NCBI GenBank assembly: GCA_016184235.1
Contig: JACPDC010000350.1
Span: 1-6,548 of the forward strand
Reading direction: 5' to 3'
Length of the DNA stretch: 6,548 nucleotides
Source: Deltaproteobacteria bacterium
GTDB taxonomy: Bacteria; Desulfobacterota; Binatia; UBA9968
Both the position numbers and the translations under genes were made by a program. This document shows positions 6,309 through 6,548 of the stretch, piece by piece (position 1 is the stretch's first letter; every line of letters begins with the position of its first letter). Under the pieces are notes generated by a model, which saw only the letters and a program-made list of their open reading frames with translations, had not been told where the DNA came from and searched no databases.

Positions 6309-6548
6309 CTAGGCTCGGGGTGTTCCCCGAACGGCGCGGCGCGGGATGAGCCAGGCGGTGAGGCCGGAGAGGACGGCGCTGCCGGCCACGGCGAAGGGCA
6401 CGGGCACGAGGGCGGCGACGCTGCCTAAACAGACCGCGCCTAGAGAGCCGAAGCCGCGGTCCAGAAAAAAGAGGCTCATCGCCCGGCCCAAGAGATGCGG
6501 CGGGCATTCTTCCTGGATGATCGCCCGGGCCAGGACCCGGTAGCTCAT
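6309..6548 (-). CDS. MFS transporter, C-terminal fragment (5' part beyond the window)
   Basis: The frame is open to the right edge and ends with TAG at 6309; 79 residues are visible. They match the C-terminal region of DHA3/MFS_3 permeases: IIQEECPPHLLGRAMSL is the penultimate cytoplasmic loop, and FGSLGAVCLGSVAALV with the following hydrophobic stretch would be the last two membrane segments, then a short Arg-rich tail. The Met at 6548 is probably internal, since about 320 residues of a normal permease would lie outside. The tail resembles that of the transporter at 534-1707, so the two are likely paralogues or related members of one family. The substrate is unknown. Confidence 0.78.
   Translation of the reverse strand: MSYRVLARAIIQEECPPHLLGRAMSLFFLDRGFGSLGAVCLGSVAALVPVPFAVAGSAVLSGLTAWLIPRRAVRGTPRA

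Noticed and set aside
6315..6330. TCGGGG/CCCCGA hairpin near the stop of the right-hand MFS gene
   Set aside because: It is only six pairs, is inside coding sequence, and no T-run follows in the direction of transcription.
1..6548. CRISPR array, tRNA or rRNA genes
   Set aside because: No regularly spaced direct repeats and no recognisable tRNA or rRNA sequence were seen on either strand.

Overview
The window (6,548 bases, GC-rich) looks like a chromosomal segment from a Gram-negative-type bacterium. The codon bias towards G/C, the glmU–glmS pairing, a VapBC module and short repeats carrying CCTGACCCC would fit a deltaproteobacterial or NC10/Nitrospirae-like genome. That placement is an impression and cannot be settled from the sequence. 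Genes run off both edges.

Left to right: the 3' part of rlmE (23S rRNA 2'-O-methyltransferase) lies on the plus strand and ends 11 bases before the stop of a convergent operon. That operon is on the minus strand and reads from right to left as glmU (3658-5046), glmS (1707-3536), then a DHA3-type MFS transporter gene (534-1707). The transporter gene has lost a piece near its 3' end and is out of frame from about position 723, so it is a pseudogene or carries a sequence error. A clear sigma70-like promoter (TTGATT, 16 bases, TATAAT) sits just ahead of glmU. GlmS makes glucosamine-6-phosphate, and GlmU performs the last two steps to UDP-GlcNAc. GlmM, the enzyme between them, is not in the window. 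Together these reactions supply the precursor for peptidoglycan and lipopolysaccharide.

Divergently from glmU, on the plus strand, is a compact type II toxin-antitoxin operon: a ribbon-helix-helix VapB-like antitoxin (5265-5459) and a PIN-domain VapC-like toxin (5456-5887). They overlap by four bases and have their own promoter with a possible operator.

The region 5888-6308 has no intact gene. It holds a possible decayed reading frame on the minus strand, a 103-base element bounded by 18-base inverted repeats with a nested hairpin, and an extra copy of the CCTGACCCC motif. At the right edge is the C-terminal end of a second MFS transporter on the minus strand. It resembles the tail of the first transporter and still contains the stretch the first one has lost.

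Nothing here is clearly a new multi-gene system. The points most worth a second look are the damaged transporter, the structured inverted-repeat element at 6113-6215, and an imperfect inverted repeat that fills much of the glmU–glmS spacer.
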